The notes: generated by a model not told the origin, from the sequence alone. A stretch of DNA of 64,000 nt from Tunturibacter gelidoferens (GCF_040358255.1 NZ_CP132938.1:4464001-4528000), one strand, 5' to 3'; positions 1-8,706 are shown, counted from the first letter of the stretch. Translations and numbers: made by a program.

Positions 1-573
1 CAAAAACTCACTGAGCGCCTTCCGAGCCCGCACAAACTTCGACGACATGCTCCCGCTCAGGTCGAAGATGATTCCGATCGTTACCGGCGCATCCTGCGTC
101 GAAAAGCTCTTAATCACCTGCCCCACATTGTTGTCGAAGACCTCGAAGTTCTCCCGCTCCAATCCCGTGACTAGCCGGTTCATCGAGTCAGTAACAGTCG
201 CTGGAATCAACACCAGGTTCACATCCACACGAATCCGCGCATCCCGTCTCGAGGTTGCCAGCGCAGCCGCGTTCGCCGCACCCTCAATCACCGGCTTCTT
301 CTCCTCAGGCGTCTTCGGAGGAGCCGGTGGCGCCGGCGTATGTACCACATCCAGCGGATTCTCCTGCTCCTGCCCGCGACAGACTTCACTTCCCGCTGCA
401 CCCCACAACCCCAGGCACAGCAGCACCACGAGCCCCCACACAGCCCGACGCCCTCTCTGGCGACCTGCCACCCAATCTCTCCGCCTGTCGACTCCGACAA
501 CTACCTTGTCCCGTATGTTGATCTCCATCTCGGCACCTATGCCATCCTCGCGACCACTTGGCCGTCGTACCAT
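1..573 (-). CDS. VWA-domain secreted protein (3' end off window)
   Basis: The gene enters the window at its 5' end and runs off the left edge. From ATG 573 it encodes a basic N-terminus, a hydrophobic segment at about residues 46-61 (WGLVVLLCLGLWGAAG) that looks like a signal anchor, a Pro/Lys-rich linker (APPAPPKTPEEKK), and the start of a von Willebrand A-like domain with VDVNLVLIPATVTD and the metal-site motif FDLSGSMSS (DxSxS). Such exported VWA proteins are abundant in Acidobacteria; their roles are mostly unknown. A GGAGGA lies about 9 bases before ATG 573, which decides this start; ATG 528 is an alternative. Family assignment is fairly sure, function is not. Confidence 0.7.
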   Translation of the reverse strand, partial: MVRRPSGREDGIGAEMEINIRDKVVVGVDRRRDWVAGRQRGRRAVWGLVVLLCLGLWGAAGSEVCRGQEQENPLDVVHTPAPPAPPKTPEEKKPVIEGAANAAALATSRRDARIRVDVNLVLIPATVTDSMNRLVTGLERENFEVFDNNVGQVIKSFSTQDAPVTIGIIFDLSGSMSSKFVRARKALSEFL

Positions 574-794
574 CCGTGGAGTTCCTCCACACCATCTCCA
601 CTAATCACCAGACCCACAGCCCGCCAAGTCCACCAGATGCTGCGTTCTGAAGATAATAGACCCCGTGTCAACCCCTTTTGTCATCATTTCGCTACAGATC
701 GTTACAGAGCGTCGCTAACGCTGTCTCGTCAACGTTCTAGGTGCGCTTTCGGATTCGTCACCCCCTTCTTACCCTCTCTTCACACCCCAACCCG

Positions 795-800
795 TACAAT
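795..800 (+). promoter_or_regulatory. Putative -10 box of the DUF1015 gene
   Basis: TACAAT lies 35 bases before ATG 836. A GGAG at 820-823 gives a plausible ribosome binding site in the resulting leader. No clear -35 was seen. Confidence 0.4.
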
Positions 801-835
801 CACCTCATATTCCAACTCTGGAGCAACCTCAAAGC

Positions 836-2269
836 ATGGCCCGTCTTTACCCCTTCCGCGCCCTCCGTTACGACCCCGCTCGCGTCAACATGGAAGACGT
901 CGTCACCCAGCCCTACGACAAGATCTCCCCGGCCATGCAGCAGCGCTACTACGAAGCCAGCCCCTACAACCTCATCCGCGTCATCCTCGGCAAACACGAA
1001 CCAGGCGACACCGAAGCCCAGGACTTCCTCCCCGCTGGCGAGAAGGCGCACAACGTCTATACCCGCGCCGCCGAGACCATCCGCGAGTGGCGCCGCGATC
1101 GCGTCCTCGCAGAAGAGTCCGAGCCCGCCGTCTACGGCTACTCCCAGACCTACGAAGTGCCCGGCACCAACGAGACCCGCGAACGCCGCGGCTTCATCGC
1201 CCTCGGCCACCTCTACGACTACGCCGACAAGGTCGTCTACCGCCACGAGCAGACCTTCCCCAAGCACAAGTCCGACCGCCTCGCCCTCTTCAAGGCCACC
1301 CGCGCCTACTGCGAGCAGATCTACATGCTCTACTCCGACCCTGCATTCACCGCCGAAAAGCTCATCTTCGGCGCCAACGGCCCCGGCAAAAACTTCAGCG
1401 GCATGATCGGACCGGACACCGCCCCAGCCGACCTCGCCATCACCGACGAGTACAACGTCGTCCACCGCCTCTGGAAGATCACCGACCCCAACATCATCAA
1501 TCTCCTCCTCACCGCCATGGCCGACAAAAAACTCATCATCGCCGACGGCCATCACCGCTACGAGACCTCCGTCGCCTACGCCAAGGAGCGCTCAGCCCAA
1601 CTCAAGCTCCCCTTCAAGCAGCCCATCCCCGGCGACGAAGACGGCTCCCCATCGGTCATCGCGGACGGCGACACCCGCTCCACCCTGCCCACCCCCGCCT
1701 TCCCCGAAGCCGCCATGATGATGACCTTCGTCAATATGGACGCGCCCGGCATTACCATCCTCCCCACCCACCGCGTCGTCCACGGTCTGCCCAATTTCAG
1801 CTCACCCGACTTCGTCACCAAAGCCAGCGCCTTCTTCAACGTCAAAGAACTCGCCACCCCCGACCTCGCCGACCTCAACGCCACTCCCGGCACCGCCTTC
1901 CTCGCCGCCACCGGCGACGGCAACTACCTCCTCACCCCAAAGCCCGACATCATCGCAGCGGCCCTCAAAGGCATCTCCCCCCGCCAGGCCCAGCTCGATG
2001 TCGTGCAGCTCCACAGCATCATCCTCGACAAGCTCCTCGGCCTCGATCAGGAGACCATCACCCGCCTCGGCAACGTCCGCTACATCCGCGAGGCCTCCGA
2101 AGCCACCGCGCTCGTCGCCAGCGGCGAAGCAGACATCGCCTTCCTCATCAAACCCATCACCCTCGACCAGCTCCGCGACATCTCCCTCTCCGGCGACGTC
2201 ATGCCCCAGAAATCCACCGACTTCTACCCAAAACTCCTAAGCGGCCTAGCCATCTACGCCCTCGACTAA
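836..2269 (+). CDS. DUF1015 family protein
   Basis: The 477-residue protein matches the DUF1015 family along its length: N-terminal LYPFRALRYDP, the VTQPYDKIS block, the DGHHRYETS block near the middle and a C-terminal FLIKP segment. It has no signal peptide or membrane segment, so it is probably cytosolic. The biochemical role of DUF1015 proteins is not established as far as I know. The gene stands alone downstream of a TACAAT -10 box and is followed by about 300 bases of repeats. Family assignment is high confidence; no function is claimed. Confidence 0.9.
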   Translation: MARLYPFRALRYDPARVNMEDVVTQPYDKISPAMQQRYYEASPYNLIRVILGKHEPGDTEAQDFLPAGEKAHNVYTRAAETIREWRRDRVLAEESEPAVYGYSQTYEVPGTNETRERRGFIALGHLYDYADKVVYRHEQTFPKHKSDRLALFKATRAYCEQIYMLYSDPAFTAEKLIFGANGPGKNFSGMIGPDTAPADLAITDEYNVVHRLWKITDPNIINLLLTAMADKKLIIADGHHRYETSVAYAKERSAQLKLPFKQPIPGDEDGSPSVIADGDTRSTLPTPAFPEAAMMMTFVNMDAPGITILPTHRVVHGLPNFSSPDFVTKASAFFNVKELATPDLADLNATPGTAFLAATGDGNYLLTPKPDIIAAALKGISPRQAQLDVVQLHSIILDKLLGLDQETITRLGNVRYIREASEATALVASGEADIAFLIKPITLDQLRDISLSGDVMPQKSTDFYPKLLSGLAIYALD

Positions 2270-2324
2270 AACGCCTGACAAAGCAGAAAGCCTGCCCGCA
2301 TTGTTAGCCACAGCTTTCGCCAGT

Positions 2325-2480
2325 GCCATTGCTTTGTTGTTGCTTGTCCTTTTGCTGTCATTTCCGCAGCGAAGCGAAGAATCTGCTGTTTGGAGTTTCG
2401 CCAATTCTAAAACTGTCATCTCGACCGAAGCAGCTCACAGTCTCATCGTGAGCTGCGCAGTGGATTGTGGCTACAGCTTT
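2325..2480. repeat. Composite interspersed repeat: GTTGC-rich run, TGTCATTTCCG unit and palindrome
   Basis: This stretch fills most of the roughly 310 bases between DUF1015 and the amidase. A GTTGC/TTGC-rich run leads into TGCTGTCATTTCCGCAGC (from about 2353) and GAATCTGCT. A second unit starts CTGTCATCTCGACCG at 2413 and contains a 9-bp inverted repeat, GCAGCTCAC (2430-2438) and GTGAGCTGC (2448-2456), around the loop AGTCTCATC. The same loop occurs in the palindrome at 8792-8828. No gene is supported here. Confidence 0.7.
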
Positions 2481-2562
2481 CAATTGCAGCGAACCGATTC
2501 ATGCTGCGGTATCCGTCAAGACCCCGTATTTCGCTTTTCTCTCCCCACTCCACCCCACCCTT

Positions 2563-2568
2563 TACAAT
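2563..2568 (+). promoter_or_regulatory. Putative -10 box of the amidase gene
   Basis: TACAAT lies 15 bases before the TTG at 2584 and downstream of ATG 2467. This favours the later amidase start. Confidence 0.35.
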
Positions 2569-2583
2569 CATCCAGACACTCTC

Positions 2584-3303
2584 TTGACTCATCCCTGCAA
2601 ACAATTCGCCCCGCGCCTCTTCCTCGTCCTCCTGACGAGCCTCGCCCCCATCACCGCTCAAGCCCAGCAGCCCATCCCCCGCACCACTATCTTCCTCGAC
2701 CCCGCCCACGGCGGCGCGGACTCCGGCGCCAGACTCTCCGACAGCCTCCCCGAAAAATCCCTCACCCTCACCTTCGCCGCTCGCCTCCGCGCTCTCCTCT
2801 CCACCAGCGGTTTCTCGGTCATCGCCACCCGCGACTCCGACCCCTCTGTCCCCTTCACCACCGACCAGCGCGCCGAGATCGCCAACCACTCCCACCCCAC
2901 CGCCTGCCTCGTCCTCCACGCCACCGCCAGCGGCAACGGCATCCACATCATCACCTCCGACGTTCCCCCACCCGACGACGACGACACCGACACCCACCAC
3001 GCGATCCCCTGGGACACCGCCCAATCCGCCTCCATCCCCCAGAGCCTCGCCCTCGCCAACTCCCTCGGCCTCGCCCTCCTCCACTCCAGGCTCCCCGTCC
3101 TCCTCACGCGCTCCTCCCTCCGCCCTCTCGACAACCTCACCTGCCCCGCCGTCGCCATCGAGATCGCCCCCCTCGTCCCCGCCGACGGTGAGGCCACCCC
3201 CGTCAGCGACGCCAACTACCAGCAGCAGATCGCCCAGGCCATCGCCACCGGCCTCGCCAACTGGCGCAGAAACCAAAACCCCGCCGCCGGAGCCGCCCGA
3301 TGA
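2584..3303 (+). CDS. N-acetylmuramoyl-L-alanine amidase (Amidase_3-like)
   Basis: Secreted zinc amidase predicted to cut the bond between N-acetylmuramic acid and L-alanine in peptidoglycan. After a signal peptide (FLVLLTSLAPITAQA) comes the family start FLDPAHGGADSGA, with the first zinc-ligand His, followed by LSLT-like helices and RDSD. The usual second His-containing block is weak: LHATASGNG replaces the common N/H-A-D/N pattern, so activity is not certain. The reading frame extends upstream to ATG 2467, but that stretch is repeat DNA and precedes a TACAAT box, so TTG 2584 is preferred. The stop overlaps the next gene by 4 bases (ATGA), suggesting translational coupling. Confidence 0.75.
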   Translation: MTHPCKQFAPRLFLVLLTSLAPITAQAQQPIPRTTIFLDPAHGGADSGARLSDSLPEKSLTLTFAARLRALLSTSGFSVIATRDSDPSVPFTTDQRAEIANHSHPTACLVLHATASGNGIHIITSDVPPPDDDDTDTHHAIPWDTAQSASIPQSLALANSLGLALLHSRLPVLLTRSSLRPLDNLTCPAVAIEIAPLVPADGEATPVSDANYQQQIAQAIATGLANWRRNQNPAAGAAR

Positions 3304-3953
3304 TCCCCCGCTACCAGCGCATCCTCTTCTGGAGCCTCATCGCGGGCATCTTCCTCATGTCCGCCTTCCTTCTCCGCGGCTGCCAGCAGGCTCACAAACG
3401 TCTCGCCGCACTCAACGACGCCACTCCCATCGCCGCACCCACCGCCACCAGCACCGAAGACGTCACCCTCTACCTGGCCAACGACACCGAAGCCTCCATC
3501 ACCCCAACCACCGAATCCGTCGCCCTCCCTCAGGCCCCGACCCTCCGCGCCCGCACCCTCCTCGAGCATCTCCTCGCAGCCTACGCCCTCCCCACCTCCG
3601 CCCACCCACTCCAAAGCGGTCCCGCGGTCGATGACGTCTTCCTCCTCACCCCCGCGACGAACACTCCCGACAGGTATCACACCGGCTCGTCACAGAGCGC
3701 CCAGTTGGCGATCGTCAATCTCCGCGGCTCCTTCGTAGACAACCACCCCTCAGGCATCCAGGTCGAAGGGCTCACCGTGCAATCGATCATCGGCACCCTC
3801 CACGCCGCCCTCCCGCAGGTCACCGGCGTCCGTTTCCTCGTAGACGGCCAGCCTCACGACACCCTCGCCGGCCATGCCGACCTGCTCCGCACCTACCCCG
3901 CAGTCGACACCACCTCTCACCCAGCCCCACCCACCGAAGCTCCTCAGCTATAA
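3300..3953 (+). CDS. GerMN-domain protein
   Basis: The 217-residue protein has an N-terminal membrane anchor (about residues 8-26, ending at RGC) followed by a periplasmic GerMN-like domain: VTLYLAND near the start, LRARTLLEHLLA, VVNLRGSF-type strand (AIVNLRGSFVDN) and VRFLVDGQP. GerMN domains occur in sporulation/germination proteins but also widely outside spore formers, where they are thought to bind cell-wall partners. Overlap with the amidase gene and nearby glutamate racemase support an envelope role. No evidence of sporulation is seen here. Confidence 0.75.
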   Translation: MIPRYQRILFWSLIAGIFLMSAFLLRGCQQAHKRLAALNDATPIAAPTATSTEDVTLYLANDTEASITPTTESVALPQAPTLRARTLLEHLLAAYALPTSAHPLQSGPAVDDVFLLTPATNTPDRYHTGSSQSAQLAIVNLRGSFVDNHPSGIQVEGLTVQSIIGTLHAALPQVTGVRFLVDGQPHDTLAGHADLLRTYPAVDTTSHPAPPTEAPQL

Positions 3954-4016
3954 AAGAAAGAGCATAAATAGTTCATTCGTCGCCTCGACTATTGTTCTTG
4001 CCGTTCCACGTTCTGC

Positions 4017-4070
4017 CGTCATCCTGAGCGCAGCGAAGGACCCCGAAGGTCTCCGGCCCTTCACAACCTT
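4017..4070. repeat. Interspersed GTCATCCTGAGC repeat
   Basis: GTCATCCTGAGCGCAGCGAA is followed by GGACCCCGAAGGTCTCCGG. It lies between the GerMN gene and murI. The AACCCCGAGGGTCTGCG part of the repeat inside the alpha-mannosidase gene (45181-45255) is a close relative. Confidence 0.75.
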
Positions 4071-4192
4071 CCGAACCTTTCCGCCAAAAAAGAATGTTCA
4101 ACAATAACAAGAGCTTCAGCAGAAAGAACCAGCCCTGAGCAAGAGAAACAGCCCTCAACAAAAAAGAAAGCAGCTTCAGCAATAAAACAACC

Positions 4193-5050
4193 ATGACCGA
4201 AAGCCCCGCAGCCAATCCAAACACCGCAAAATCCCTCACCATCGGCGTCTTCGACTCAGGCTTCGGCGGCCTCACCGTCCTCCGCGCGCTCCTCCCGCTC
4301 ATCCCACACGCCCACTACCTCTTCCTAGGCGACACCGCACGTCTCCCCTACGGCTCCAAGTCCCGCGAAACCGTCGCTCGCTACGCCGTCTCCAGCGCAA
4401 AGTTCCTCCACGCACAAGGAGCCGACCTCCTCGTTATCGCCTGCAACACCGCCACTGCCCTCGCCCTGCCAGATATCCAGCAAGCCCTGCCCATCCCCGT
4501 CATCGGCGTAGTCGAACCCGGAGCCCAGGCGGCCCTCGCAACCTCCAGCTTCCCCGACAGCCCCAACCACGTCCTCGTCCTCGCCACCCAAGCCACAGTC
4601 CAGTCCCACGCCTACACCCGCGCCCTCAACGCCCTCGGCCTCGAAGCCTGCGAAAAAGCCTGCCCCCTCCTCGTCCCCCTCGTCGAAGAGGGCTGGACCA
4701 ACCACCCCGTCACCGACGAAGTTCTAAAAATCTACCTAACCGAAGCCCTTGCCGCCGCACCCGCCACGCAGACCCTCCTCCTCGGCTGCACCCACTACCC
4801 ACTCATCGAGCCGGCCATCCACCGCACCCTCGACTCCATCGGCCATACCCTCACCATCATCGACTCCGCCGAAGCCACCGCCCGAGCCACCGCGACCCTC
4901 GTAGCCCAGCACTTCCCCAACCTCACCCCCACCGCCAAGCCCACCTGCACCTTCTACGCCACCGACTCCATAGAAAAATTCCAGCGCCTGGGCTCCAACT
5001 TCCTTGGCCAGCCCGTCACCGAAGTCAATCTAGTAGATCTCGGCGGCTAG
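4193..5050 (+). CDS. murI: Glutamate racemase
   Basis: Converts L-glutamate to D-glutamate for peptidoglycan precursors in the cytosol. The 285-residue length fits the family. Diagnostic blocks are IGVFDSGFGGLTVLR at the N-terminus, GDTARLPYGSKS, the first catalytic cysteine in VIACNTATA and the second in LLGCTHYPLI. It follows the amidase-GerMN pair after 239 bases containing a repeat, so it probably has its own promoter. Confidence 0.95.
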   Translation: MTESPAANPNTAKSLTIGVFDSGFGGLTVLRALLPLIPHAHYLFLGDTARLPYGSKSRETVARYAVSSAKFLHAQGADLLVIACNTATALALPDIQQALPIPVIGVVEPGAQAALATSSFPDSPNHVLVLATQATVQSHAYTRALNALGLEACEKACPLLVPLVEEGWTNHPVTDEVLKIYLTEALAAAPATQTLLLGCTHYPLIEPAIHRTLDSIGHTLTIIDSAEATARATATLVAQHFPNLTPTAKPTCTFYATDSIEKFQRLGSNFLGQPVTEVNLVDLGG

Positions 5051-5100
5051 CGCCCCAAGCCTAAGTTTGCGGCAAACTATCCGCATTGCCTTTAAGCTTT

Positions 5101-5170
5101 TGCTGTCATCCTGAGCGCAGCGAAGGATCCCGACGAACTCCGTCCAACCCTAGCCGCCCGACCCTTTCAA
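5101..5170. repeat. Interspersed GTCATCCTGAGC repeat
   Basis: TGCTGTCATCCTGAGCGCAG, then CGAAGGATCCCGAC and a tail ending CCGACCCTTTCAA. The tail resembles those at 13040-13060 and 31381-31405, showing that the repeat unit is about 70-80 bases long, not just the short core. Confidence 0.75.
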
Positions 5171-5191
5171 CCCCACCCCAAGGTGGAACGA

Positions 5192-5520
5192 ACCATCGAA
5201 GTCCAAGTGTGTCTGAAATATTTGATAGGCTGTCCTGATGAGTCCGCAGAACCGAATTGTCTTCACCGTTCTTGGAGCTTTATGGGTCGGAGGGTGGGGG
5301 TTTGCGTTCTACCGGTATCCTGAGTTTTTTGCTTCTATAAACCACCGCCTTGGACGGAAGATGTTTGCAACTCCGAGGTACATCGCGTTGCTTAGGGGAT
5401 CGGAATTGTTGAAATGGTTCTCGCGGGTATCGGTATCATCTCGCTTTTCCTGATCAATTGGTAAAGCTGCCCGGTCGGGTTAGACCGACCAACGCAGATT
5501 TCAGACACCATCGAAGTCCA
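5192..5520. repeat. 300-bp unit bounded by 14-bp direct and 11-bp inverted repeats
   Basis: ACCATCGAAGTCCA occurs at 5192-5205 and again at 5507-5520. Just inside are inverted copies of GTGTCTGAAAT (5209-5219) and ATTTCAGACAC (5498-5508). The enclosed DNA is less C-rich than its surroundings and contains one small broken gene plus a hairpin (GGTCGG ... CCGACC, about 5473-5490). The layout resembles a small non-autonomous mobile unit, though a 14-bp target duplication would be long. Confidence 0.55.
5238..5464 (+). pseudogene. Small membrane protein with frameshift
   Basis: The open frame from ATG 5238 encodes one N-terminal membrane segment (VFTVLGALWVGGWGFAFY) and continues to LLRGSELLKW before a non-hydrophobic end at 5453. 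The adjacent frame instead reads IGIVEMVLAGIGIISLFLIN and ends at TAA 5462-5464, a clear second membrane helix. Adding one G to the run GGGG at 5395-5398 would join the two into a protein of about 75 residues with two helices. I infer either a real frameshift or a homopolymer sequencing error. No function is known. It lies inside the repeat-bounded unit at 5192-5520. Confidence 0.6.
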
Positions 5521-5605
5521 GACTTAAGTCTTCTCTTTCGAAGACTTTGACACAAAAACAAGGGGAAGGGGGAGGTACCTCGACCCACGAAACGGAGCCA
5601 ACCAG

Positions 5606-5986
5606 ATGCCTTACCTGCTCAAAACCGAACCCACCAAATACTCCTTCGAAGACCTCGAGCGCGATGGCGAGACCACCTGGGACGGCATCTCCAACCCCCA
5701 GGCCCTCCTCAACCTTCGTGGCATGAAGCCCGGAGAAAAACTCGTCATCTATCACTCCAACATCGGCAAAGCGGCCGTTGGCACCGCAAAAGTAGTCTCG
5801 GTAGACGCCACCGACCCCAAAAACCCGCAGGTACGCATCAAGCCCGTCAAGCGCCTCAAGACCGAGAAGCCCCTCGACGAGATCCGCACCGCCGCCGTCT
5901 TCAAAGACTCCATCCTCTTCCGCCAGTTCCGCCTATCCGTCGTCCCCCTCACCGACGCCCAATATGACTGGCTCACAATCGCGTAA
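5606..5986 (+). CDS. EVE domain-containing protein
   Basis: The 126-residue protein is an almost bare EVE domain, related to the PUA-like fold and to thymocyte nuclear protein 1. It starts YLLKTEPTKYSFEDLERD, followed by WDGISNPQALLNLR, the strand GEKLVIYHSN, and ends QFRLSVVPLTDAQYDWL. EVE domains are thought to bind modified bases in DNA or RNA. The protein is cytosolic, and the gene stands alone. GGAG just upstream supports the ATG. No restriction genes are nearby, so a defence role is not indicated. Confidence 0.9.
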   Translation: MPYLLKTEPTKYSFEDLERDGETTWDGISNPQALLNLRGMKPGEKLVIYHSNIGKAAVGTAKVVSVDATDPKNPQVRIKPVKRLKTEKPLDEIRTAAVFKDSILFRQFRLSVVPLTDAQYDWLTIA

Positions 5987-6025
5987 CCCCAATCACGTAG
6001 CCCGCAATTGAATACAGGAGGAATT

Positions 6026-6454
6026 GTGCGCGTCTTCGTGCAAAGATCATCGCTTGCTCTATTCGCGGTTCTCGTAGGCTCCATGCAAGCGCAGTCAACA
6101 CCAGCGCTGCGTCATGGTCCAGCCTTCGGAACATTTAGCAACCTGCACTATATTGATCAAACCGGCGACGTAGTCGGTACCGAGATAACGATCATTCCTC
6201 AGCACAAAACGGCCTATGCAATCTTTCAGTGCTCCGAAGGCGCACCAAGCGATCCAGTCTTCGTCCCGGTGTCATTGAATGGCCGTCAGATCCAGTTCAC
6301 GGTACACAGTCGGGACAAAAGTTGCGATGGAGTCTTCACTGGAACGATCACTGCTCGGGGCCTGAAGCTCGTTGCGCAAAGCGAAAACAAAGGCCCGAAA
6401 GAGTCCGAAGGTGGCGAACTCCTTTCGCGACGAGCGAGCTACTGGTCTCATTAG
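6026..6454 (+). CDS. Secreted hypothetical protein
   Basis: Translation from GTG 6026 gives 142 residues: a short basic N-terminus, a hydrophobic signal core (LALFAVLVGSMQAQ), then a small beta-rich domain with two cysteines (IFQCSEG and KSCDG) that could pair after export. An AGGAGG at 6015-6020, five bases ahead, decides the GTG start over the upstream TTG at 6008. No family was recognised. Codon use is noticeably less C-ending than in neighbours, which may mean acquired DNA. Confidence 0.65.
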   Translation: MRVFVQRSSLALFAVLVGSMQAQSTPALRHGPAFGTFSNLHYIDQTGDVVGTEITIIPQHKTAYAIFQCSEGAPSDPVFVPVSLNGRQIQFTVHSRDKSCDGVFTGTITARGLKLVAQSENKGPKESEGGELLSRRASYWSH

Positions 6455-6494
6455 CGCAATCTAGTCCTGAGGCGTATCCAGCGACTCCGCTGAG

Positions 6495-7811
6495 CTATCC
6501 CTTCTTCAAGATCACCTTCTTCTCGAAGTAGGAAGCATTCGCCATATGGCAAGCCGCCGCCGCATGGTATCCAAACACCACGTCCTCCGCCACCGGCTTC
6601 CGCGACCGCACCGCATCGAAGAACGTAGCCAGGTGCGGCCGCAGCTCATCCCACGACGGTCCCTTCCAAGCCATCGTGTCATCCAACGGATGCTCCGCCA
6701 GAAACGCATCGTGCTCCGCATGCCACTGCTTCTCATACTGCGCATGCATCGCCGCCGGAAACCCATTGATCCCATAAGCCGGCGACCGATCCACTCCCAG
6801 CTGAGGAATCAACGTGACCGTATTGGTATTCGAAATCTCGATCACACCCTTCGGCCCCATCACCCGCGTCACCTCCGGCGTATCCGTCCCCAGTGTCAAT
6901 CGCACCGTCACCGGCACACCGCTATATTCAAACTCCGTCACCATCAGGTCCGGCATATTCCGCCCATCCTTCCAGCGATAGATCCCCCCAATCGAATAAG
7001 CCCTGTCCGGAATTGCATTGATCCCAGTTACAAATTGCATCCCGCTCAGCAGATGCACCATCAGGTCACCCGCCATCCCAGTGCCGTACTCGTGAAACGC
7101 ACGCCACCGCGCAAACGCAATCGGATCGAACGCCTTCTTCGGCGCACTCCCCTGCCACGTCGCCCAGTCCAGCGTCTCCGGCGAAAGATCCAACGGCGGC
7201 GGATACACCCACGCTCCACCCGGCGAGTTTCTCCCCAGCTGTAGCTCAACCTGATGCACCTCGCCAATCGCGCCCGAGTCGTACAACTCCTTCGCCTTCC
7301 CAAATACCTTCGAACTCACCCGCTGCGAACCCACCTGCACAAAGTTGTTGCTCCCCTTCACCGCCGCCACCATCTCTTCCCCCTCAGCGATCGTGTGCGA
7401 CATCGGCTTCTCGCAATGCACATCCTTCCCCGCGCGAATCGCATCCACCGTGATCTGCTTATGCCAGTGATCTGGCACCGCAACAATCACCGCTTCGATA
7501 TCCTTGTCCTCCAAAATGTCCTGATACCGCCGCGTCGTCTTGATATTCGCGCCCGCAATCTCCTTCGCCAATGTGTGCCGCCCGTCATACAGATCGCACG
7601 CCGCCACACACTGCGCCTGCGGCAGTGTCACCGCAGCCCTCAACAGCGAAGACCCTTGAATCCCCACGCCGATGCTCGCGAATCTTACCCGGTCCCCACT
7701 CGCCACCGGCTGCGCCTGCTCCTGCCCAAGCACCACCGCTCCCGGCAGAGCCGCCGCCATAGCCAACCCACTCCCCGTCTGTAAAAACCGTCTGCGCGAA
7801 AACTCCGACAT
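6495..7811 (-). CDS. Tat-exported Gfo/Idh/MocA family oxidoreductase
   Basis: NAD(P)-dependent oxidoreductase of the Gfo/Idh/MocA family, probably acting on a sugar or cyclitol outside the cytoplasm. The N-terminus has a twin-arginine signal (SRRRFLQTGSGLAMAAALPG), then the Rossmann motif (ASIGVGIQG), EAVIVAVPDHWH, the family motif HCEKPMSHT and the C-terminal alpha/beta domain. GAGGAGG eight bases before ATG 7811 fixes the start. The gene is divergent from fabI. Substrate is unknown; secreted members are numerous in Acidobacteria and Planctomycetes. Confidence 0.9.
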   Translation of the reverse strand: MSEFSRRRFLQTGSGLAMAAALPGAVVLGQEQAQPVASGDRVRFASIGVGIQGSSLLRAAVTLPQAQCVAACDLYDGRHTLAKEIAGANIKTTRRYQDILEDKDIEAVIVAVPDHWHKQITVDAIRAGKDVHCEKPMSHTIAEGEEMVAAVKGSNNFVQVGSQRVSSKVFGKAKELYDSGAIGEVHQVELQLGRNSPGGAWVYPPPLDLSPETLDWATWQGSAPKKAFDPIAFARWRAFHEYGTGMAGDLMVHLLSGMQFVTGINAIPDRAYSIGGIYRWKDGRNMPDLMVTEFEYSGVPVTVRLTLGTDTPEVTRVMGPKGVIEISNTNTVTLIPQLGVDRSPAYGINGFPAAMHAQYEKQWHAEHDAFLAEHPLDDTMAWKGPSWDELRPHLATFFDAVRSRKPVAEDVVFGYHAAAACHMANASYFEKKVILKKG

Positions 7812-7880
7812 CAAAATATCCTCCTCGAACAACGCCTCCACTATAGAAGAATCCGCCGCGCTCTCGTACCGCCCTCACCC

Positions 7881-7889
7881 TGCTATCCT
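7881..7889 (+). promoter_or_regulatory. Putative extended -10 of fabI
   Basis: TGCTATCCT fits an extended -10 (TGnTATnnT). It lies in the gap between the divergent oxidoreductase and fabI genes and would give a leader of about 50 bases carrying AAAGGA at 7927-7932. Confidence 0.35.
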
Positions 7890-7944
7890 TTCTGTTGGGC
7901 CGCGCCTCAGCCGCCAAGCCATCTCGAAAGGATCACCGCGCATC

Positions 7945-8706
7945 ATGATTGACCTCAAAGGCAAAGTAGCCGTCGTCTTCGGCCTCGCCAACAAACGCAG
8001 CATCGCCTGGGGCATCGCCCAGAAGCTCTTTGAAGCCGGCGCCACCCTCGCCATCTGCTACCAGAACGAACGCCTCCAGCGCGAAGCCGAAGAGCTCGCC
8101 GCCGATCTCCCCGGAACAAAGACCTTCCGCTGCGACGTCTCCATCGACGCCGACATTGACGGCGTCATCGACCAGCTCAAATCCGCCTACGGCAAGATCG
8201 ACATCCTCGTCCACTCCATCGGCTTTGCCCCGAACATCAAGAACAACGTTCTCAACACCGCCCGCGAAGACTTCCGCATCGCGCACGACATCAGCGTCTA
8301 CTCCCTCATCGCCCTCGCTCGCGCCGCAGAGCCTCTCATGGCCGAAGGAAGCTCCATCCTCACCCTCACCTACTACGGCGCAGAAAAAGTCTTCCCCAAC
8401 TACAACATCATGGGCGTAGCTAAAGCCGGACTCGAAGCCGCCGTCCGCTACCTCGCCTCCGACCTCGGAGCTAAAAAGATTCGCGTCAACGCGATCTCCG
8501 CCGGGCCCATCAAAACCCTCGCCGCCCGCGGTATCAGCGACTTCACCAGCATCCTCACCGCCGTCGAACAGCGCGCCCCACTCCATCGCAACGTCGATGC
8601 CTTAGAGGTTGGCAACACTGCTCTCTTCCTCTCGAGCCCCCTCGCCAGCGGCATCACCGGCGAAATCACCTTCGTCGACTGCGGCTTCAACATCACCGGT
8701 CTATAA
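7945..8706 (+). CDS. fabI: Enoyl-[acyl-carrier-protein] reductase (NADH)
   Basis: Catalyses the last reduction of each fatty-acid elongation cycle. The 253-residue sequence has the FabI-type nucleotide loop (FGLANKRSIAWGIA), the DVSIDADID region, HSIGFAP, and the catalytic Tyr-x6-Lys in YNIMGVAK, followed by RVNAISAGPIKTLAARGI and the C-terminal FVDCGFNITGL. The ATG at 7945 has AAAGGA 12 bases upstream. It is not in an operon with other fatty-acid genes here. Confidence 0.95.
   Translation: MIDLKGKVAVVFGLANKRSIAWGIAQKLFEAGATLAICYQNERLQREAEELAADLPGTKTFRCDVSIDADIDGVIDQLKSAYGKIDILVHSIGFAPNIKNNVLNTAREDFRIAHDISVYSLIALARAAEPLMAEGSSILTLTYYGAEKVFPNYNIMGVAKAGLEAAVRYLASDLGAKKIRVNAISAGPIKTLAARGISDFTSILTAVEQRAPLHRNVDALEVGNTALFLSSPLASGITGEITFVDCGFNITGL

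Noticed and set aside
340..2307. A 655-codon open frame on the plus strand over the DUF1015 gene
   Set aside because: It is an alternate frame of a C-rich gene and is full of Arg, Pro and His. The DUF1015 frame has clear family motifs.
5606..5986. EVE-domain gene as part of a defence system
   Set aside because: No nuclease, methyltransferase or ATPase gene of a known defence type lies beside it.
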